A stretch of DNA of 64,000 nt from Gigaspora rosea (Eukaryota; Glomeromycota; Glomeromycetes; Diversisporales; Gigasporaceae). The notes beneath the pieces were generated by a model. That model worked only from the letters and a program-made list of their open reading frames with translations. It searched no databases and was not told the origin of the DNA. Shown here piece by piece: positions 59,661 through 64,000 of this stretch. The stretch is from the NCBI GenBank assembly GCA_003550325.1, contig QKWP01000433.1:225494-289493 (forward strand), read 5' to 3'. Position numbers and translations under genes: made by a program. Each line of letters starts with the position of its first letter. Position 1 is the first letter of the stretch.

Positions 59661-60397
59661 TCATTCTACATACTCTTAAACCCTGCAGAAGTATTAAGTA
59701 CTGATCATAACATGTTATATAAATAATTTTTGTTTTGAAGCGTCTTTGCTTTACTAGTATTTTTGTAACTTAGGGCCCTGACATTTATTACGTAATACCG
59801 ATTTGATATAGCGGCTAACCCCCCCACCCCCACATAAGACTATAATAAATATATTATAATAAAACTAGCCAATTAAAATTCAATATAGTAATCATGTGAC
59901 CTACATGTATAAAAAAACGCATTTATAAAAAAATCAACTAAATATTATGTACATAAATTACTAATACATTATATTCGTTTATAAAAATTTGCATTTATAA
60001 ATGATATATTTAAATTGCATGCAGCCCATGAAACCGTTTTTAGAAAAATATCATTTTCTATATCAATAATATACACACATACTAGAAATGACCCAAACAT
60101 CGATTCAACATACAAGCTTATTTTAATATTATATACTAGCCATGCTCTAATCTCAAGATTATCTAAAGCGGATGAAGCTAGAATCCAAACTTACTTAATA
60201 TGAACTTTACAAGTGGGTAGAGTTCATATTCTTTAAATAAAAGTTCTGAAAATCGTGTTAATCTCGATCTAATAAATTACAAACCACAATCTAACTTTTT
60301 ACAACATGCAGCAGCCAAGCTACCATATACAGAAAATTTTGTCCACGATACTAGTAAATGTATAAAGTGAAAGCTTTATCATTTCAGAAATCTGAAG

Positions 60398-60534
60398 TAG
60401 AGGTTGGAACCGGTTTTAATAATCGGGGTTTTCGCGTGAATTTTGTAATATTTTAAAATTTAATTGGATTAAATTCTAAAATATCACAAAATTCACGTGA
60501 TAAACCCGAATTATTAAACCGGTTCCAGCCTCTT
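60398..60534. mobile_element. 137-bp hAT-like MITE nested in the transposon
   Basis: TAGAGGTTGGAACCGGTTTT and the complement of the right end, AAGAGGCTGGAACCGGTTTA, form a near-complete hairpin flanked by exact 8-bp ATCTGAAG (60390-60397 and 60535-60542). It shares the TTGGAACCG word with the MITE at 53086-53245. Confidence 0.8.
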
Positions 60535-61037
60535 ATCTGAAGCTAATAAATATATAGAATCTCATTCATACTTAAATATGATTCCGGCCCACCTATACTA
60601 TAACTTTTTACCATGTGATTCATGAAGGTGCTAACCTAAAAAAGCAATTAATAAAAGAGCTATATAATCGTTGATAGAACAAGAAAAGAAGAAATAAATT
60701 AAGCCAAAATTGAGCTCAATCAAGGCTAATGTAAATGCACATGAAAATGTAAGTTTTAGTAGCCATGAATGTGTAATAAAAAAGTGGTAAAATTAAAACA
60801 AGATGAATTAGCCATGCTTAAAAGAGCCAATTAGATTAAATAAAATACAGTAAATATGTATCTAAAAAAAAAATATAAAAACACTGTAAATAATAAAAAT
60901 AACCCACCTTCGGGTTAGATCAATTAAAAACATAAATTATTGTGTATTAACGTTTTCACTTAATAATCTATCATAAAAGAATTTATTAATTTATAAAAAA
61001 AAATCTCCCATGTTTGCTTTTTTTAAAATTAAAAAAA

Positions 61038-63332
61038 ATGAGCCGTCAAACTTACTTAATTAGTCCAAATTTCAATAAAAAGTCAATTTACAATTCGCCC
61101 GTTAATAAGTATATGGAATTTACTAATGCTTACGCATATAGTATTATGGTCAGAACAGGGAATAGCTCTCCAAACCGTGCAAATATTTGTTGTGACGCAG
61201 CAGCAGAGTGGAATAAAATTAAAAGCAAAAGTGCATTAGAAATAAATAACAAAATCAAGGAATATCTGACTACTCCAATTGATCGTTATAACATACCAAC
61301 AGTAAAAGCAAGCCGTCCTAGATCTGTAATAGAAGTAGAACCTGTTTCTCCACTTCCTGCTGTTATTCCAATTGAGAATACATTAGAAATCCCTATTAAT
61401 GCAACAGCTCAAAAAAAAATAGCTAAAGAAATTGAATTAATTGAAAAAAGAATCACAGAATTGAGGCAAATCTGTGAAATTACAAGTGATATAAAAATTT
61501 TACATGAAATGCATGAAAAAATAGAAAAGGCCGAATCAGAAATTAAATTAAACAAAGAAAAAATAAATAAATTAAAAAGGAATGCAAAATACGCTCAAAA
61601 CTGCAGAGAAAAGAAGCTCAAAATGCTTACTGAAAATCAGGAGGTAGTTCGGTATGATAAGGTTGGCCGTCCATCACTGCTTTTTCAACACCCAGACCTA
61701 CATGACCAAATACATACTTCTGTTGAATCTGGATCAGCTGATCCAAAAAGGAGAAAAGAGGTGATTAAAGTAAGAATTATTGAAAATTTACGTAAGAATT
61801 TAGAGGAGAGATATAATATTTATATGGCACGAACAACATTAAATAATTATCTTTTACCTCGTCGGGCTAATTCAATTGCTGCAAAAGCACATAGACATCC
61901 AGCATGGGTTGCCGTAGCTGGGGTTTCACGTACAGATACTCAAGAACATCCTGACGGACATTATTGTCTTGCATCTGTTAAGTATGCAAAACAATTTGCT
62001 TCTATGTTTTCTGATATGTCTATTATTGTTTCTCAAGACGATAAAGCAAAGGTAGGTCTCGGGGTACCTGCTGTAGGTCGAACTTTTCAAACCTTACAGT
62101 CAATTAATGAACCTGTAGTTGTAGCCGATCATGATTTTCCTGTAGGGCATGGACAAAAATTAATTCCTTCTGTGTACCTAATAATAAAGCCAAATGAACT
62201 AAATGATGAAATTCGGACAGGTCAGCTCGCAATTTTCATTCGATCTCAATGGCCTACTGGTACATCCTCCCTTACACATATGCAGGATCTAAGAAGCCTT
62301 ACTTTGGATCCTCAATATGATGATGTTTTAAAATTTAATGAACAAATTAAACCTATTTGGATATTACTAGTAGACGGTGGGCCAGACGAAAATCCTAAGC
62401 ATTTAAAAAACATAAAGGTGTATTGTCAGTTATTTAAACAATTTGATTTGGATTATTTAAGTGTACGAACACATGCTCCGGGGCAGTCAAAATATAATCC
62501 CGTTGAAAGAGGGATGGCGACGTTATCTGGAAAACTTGCAGGTATTACCTTACCAGTTGATCACTTCGGCAAGCATTTAGATTCACAAGGCAAAATTATA
62601 GATCCTGAATTGGCTGTTCAAAATTTTCGATATGCTGGAGAAATTCTTTGCGATGCTTGGAGTCGTGATTTAATTTTTGGAAAGTGTGTTCGTACTCAAT
62701 ATGTCGATACATTTACAAATCCATTTGATAATTTACAGTTCGAGGGTTCAGAAAAGGAAATGATCGAAGAATTAAAAAGGCAAGAAAAGCAAAACCAAAT
62801 AAATATAGAAAAGGAAGATGAAGCACCTGAATGTTTTATTCCATGGTCCTGGATTGAAAATCACTGCAACTTGTGCGCATATTCTACTGATATTAAAAAA
62901 TGCAAAGATATTAATTGTTGTGGAGTGTTTAGAGCAAAAGAAGTGATGGAGTTCCTTGAATGCTATAATGGTTTTTTGCCACCTGTTACTAGAGCTAAAG
63001 ATGGTCATTATACGAACCCTATCCACTTACTTCAGTATTATGATCTTCTGAAAATTCCGGGTTATGATGCTCATTGTCCATCTCTTGAAAAAAATTCTTA
63101 TTCACGTCTCTGCTGTCCTACTTGTCAAAAGTATTTTCCCACTCTTGCTTTTTTGACAAATCACAAAAGATTAGTGCATCCTTCTGTTCGAGGACGACCA
63201 AAGGCACAACCAAGAAGCCAAAATTCAACGCTTGATGATTTTTTTCTTCTGCCAACACAAAGATCCAAGCATGGTACTTTGGATGAAATTTTACCTGAAC
63301 TAAGAGATTCTATGTCGGATATAGAGTTGTAA
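61038..63332 (+). CDS. DDE-type transposase with C2H2 zinc finger, 764 aa
   Basis: Probable transposase that would bind the element's ends and catalyse cut-and-paste transfer in the nucleus. ATG at 61038 is the first in frame; upstream the frame opens without an ATG. The N-terminal about 90 residues contain a basic, helix-rich stretch, loosely HMG-box-like. A charged coiled coil lies at about 125-195 (EIELIEKRITELR...). The catalytic core shows SQDDKAK (Asp334 or 335), VDGGPDENPKH (Asp446) and NPVERGM (Glu490), a plausible DDE triad with DGGPDEN and GxxLAGxxLP motifs known from eukaryotic transposase-like proteins. Near 610 a Cys cluster (HCNLCAYS...CKDINCC) and near 693-715 a classic C2H2 finger (CPTCQKYFPTLAFLTNHKRL then VH) follow. 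No stop, frameshift or intron interrupts it. The transposase superfamily is not assigned. Confidence 0.82.
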   Translation: MSRQTYLISPNFNKKSIYNSPVNKYMEFTNAYAYSIMVRTGNSSPNRANICCDAAAEWNKIKSKSALEINNKIKEYLTTPIDRYNIPTVKASRPRSVIEVEPVSPLPAVIPIENTLEIPINATAQKKIAKEIELIEKRITELRQICEITSDIKILHEMHEKIEKAESEIKLNKEKINKLKRNAKYAQNCREKKLKMLTENQEVVRYDKVGRPSLLFQHPDLHDQIHTSVESGSADPKRRKEVIKVRIIENLRKNLEERYNIYMARTTLNNYLLPRRANSIAAKAHRHPAWVAVAGVSRTDTQEHPDGHYCLASVKYAKQFASMFSDMSIIVSQDDKAKVGLGVPAVGRTFQTLQSINEPVVVADHDFPVGHGQKLIPSVYLIIKPNELNDEIRTGQLAIFIRSQWPTGTSSLTHMQDLRSLTLDPQYDDVLKFNEQIKPIWILLVDGGPDENPKHLKNIKVYCQLFKQFDLDYLSVRTHAPGQSKYNPVERGMATLSGKLAGITLPVDHFGKHLDSQGKIIDPELAVQNFRYAGEILCDAWSRDLIFGKCVRTQYVDTFTNPFDNLQFEGSEKEMIEELKRQEKQNQINIEKEDEAPECFIPWSWIENHCNLCAYSTDIKKCKDINCCGVFRAKEVMEFLECYNGFLPPVTRAKDGHYTNPIHLLQYYDLLKIPGYDAHCPSLEKNSYSRLCCPTCQKYFPTLAFLTNHKRLVHPSVRGRPKAQPRSQNSTLDDFFLLPTQRSKHGTLDEILPELRDSMSDIEL

Positions 63333-63735
63333 ATGATATAACTTGGAATTTGAGGAAATTAAATTTTTTTTTTATTTTTATTGATCGTTGTTAAAAAATA
63401 GTTACATTATACAATATATATCAATAAATATTCCTAAGTATTTGGCGATCTAGTAAAATCTAACGTTTCTAATAACAGATAATAAATCGAAGCTAAGAGC
63501 GATAGCGATACTATTATACTAAAAGTATTGAATTTTATCCGACACGTCCTATGTAACTTATTCGTGAATAATCACATCTGTACTTAGCCAATCAGAACTA
63601 TTCTGATGATCATGCATAGATATGGAACTGGTTTTTCATTTCTATACTATATACTTATGTGTAACGTAAGATATTACTATAGTACTCATGCGACCCCCCA
63701 CCCTCTAAAAAATTATGTAATAAATGTCAGGGCCC

Positions 63736-64000
63736 TTATCGTATAATATATTTTTCACTTTTAGGTTAGTGTGCACTCTATACAATTATAATTTAAAACT
63801 TGCAATTACAAAAAAATACTATGTAGTAAGGTTAGCTAAAATAAGGCTAATAGTTTGTCTTCATTGTAGAATTTTTTGAACTTATTGTGAAATTCTCATA
63901 ATCAAAATGCAAGTATCCTATTGGCTAATAATATAAATGCTGTGTTTTTTATGCGTACTATGTAAACTTTCTAAAGAAGGGGGTTATGTTAAATGAAGAC
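63736..64000. repeat. Remainder of direct repeat copy R and window end
   Basis: 63739-63906 completes the tandem-repeat copy interrupted by the transposon. The last about 90 bases show nothing recognisable. Confidence 0.6.

Larger units (their letters stand above)
59773..63735 (+). mobile_element. Complete autonomous-looking DNA transposon, TTA duplication
   Basis: The TIRs GGGCCCTGACATTTATTACG (left) and GGGCCCTGACATTTATTACA (complement of right) match over 24 bp with one or two differences. TTA flanks both ends (59770-59772 and 63736-63738). The one large ORF (61038-63332) carries a DDE-type core. C-rich and G-rich tracts lie just inside the ends, as in the 3843-5009 element. The 3-bp TTA duplication is of the PIF/Harbinger TWA type, but the protein does not look like a standard Harbinger transposase, so the superfamily is left open. 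A hAT-like MITE is nested at 60398-60534. Confidence 0.85.

Noticed and set aside
62772..63026. 84-codon minus-strand ORF
   Set aside because: Shadow of the intact transposase ORF on the other strand.
1..64000. CRISPR array, bacterial operon or prophage
   Set aside because: Regular repeats here are satellites or transposon arrays without spacer structure, and the genes have spliceosomal introns.

Overview
This is a very AT-rich, gene-poor eukaryotic window that is mostly repeats and transposons. Short GT-AG introns (69-91 nt), multi-exon P450 genes, an F-box/RNI-type LRR family and a multi-membrane receptor-like protein family together suggest an early-diverging filamentous fungus. An arbuscular mycorrhizal fungus (Glomeromycotina, Rhizophagus or a relative) is the best guess. 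That is inference from gene style; no rRNA or other marker is present to prove it. No prokaryotic operons, CRISPR arrays or rRNA genes are visible.

Layout. 1-5 kb: fold-back repeats, a broken DDE transposase gene (minus strand) and a 1.17-kb non-autonomous transposon carrying a giant palindrome. 5-12 kb: noncoding AT-rich DNA with a BED-finger hAT remnant and a TIR element. 12-13.9 kb: an intact six-exon cytochrome P450 gene (plus strand). 15.9-20.3 kb: nested hAT-like elements, MITEs and a solo LTR. 20.6-22.3 kb: an F-box/LRR pseudogene. 23-30.6 kb: TIR elements and two satellites (about 115-bp and 46-bp units). 32.4-39.4 kb: a TGACGAAA-repeat element family, palindromic tandem repeats and fold-backs. 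40.1-41.8 kb: a second P450, clearly a pseudogene, whose 5' end is lost in a cluster of palindromes. 42-53 kb: more TIR elements, including a TTAA-flanked family. 54-57.7 kb: an 11-exon gene (minus strand) for a secreted-ectodomain, multi-TM protein, with a 125-bp MITE inside one coding exon. 59.4-63.9 kb: an apparently complete 3.96-kb DNA transposon with an intact 764-aa DDE protein.

Host genes: one intact P450 (probable ER monooxygenase), one disrupted receptor-like gene, one P450 pseudogene and one F-box/LRR pseudogene. Nothing suggests they form a shared pathway. The main story is transposition. I could fix element ends and target-site duplications (TSDs) by eye for several families: TTA, TTAA, 8-bp hAT type and an approximately 11-bp type. 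The two most informative events are the DDE element that landed in one copy of a tandem repeat, and the MITE whose removal restores the receptor gene's reading frame. Exon models were built by hand from splice signals and phase, and family names for repeats are structural inferences, not database hits.
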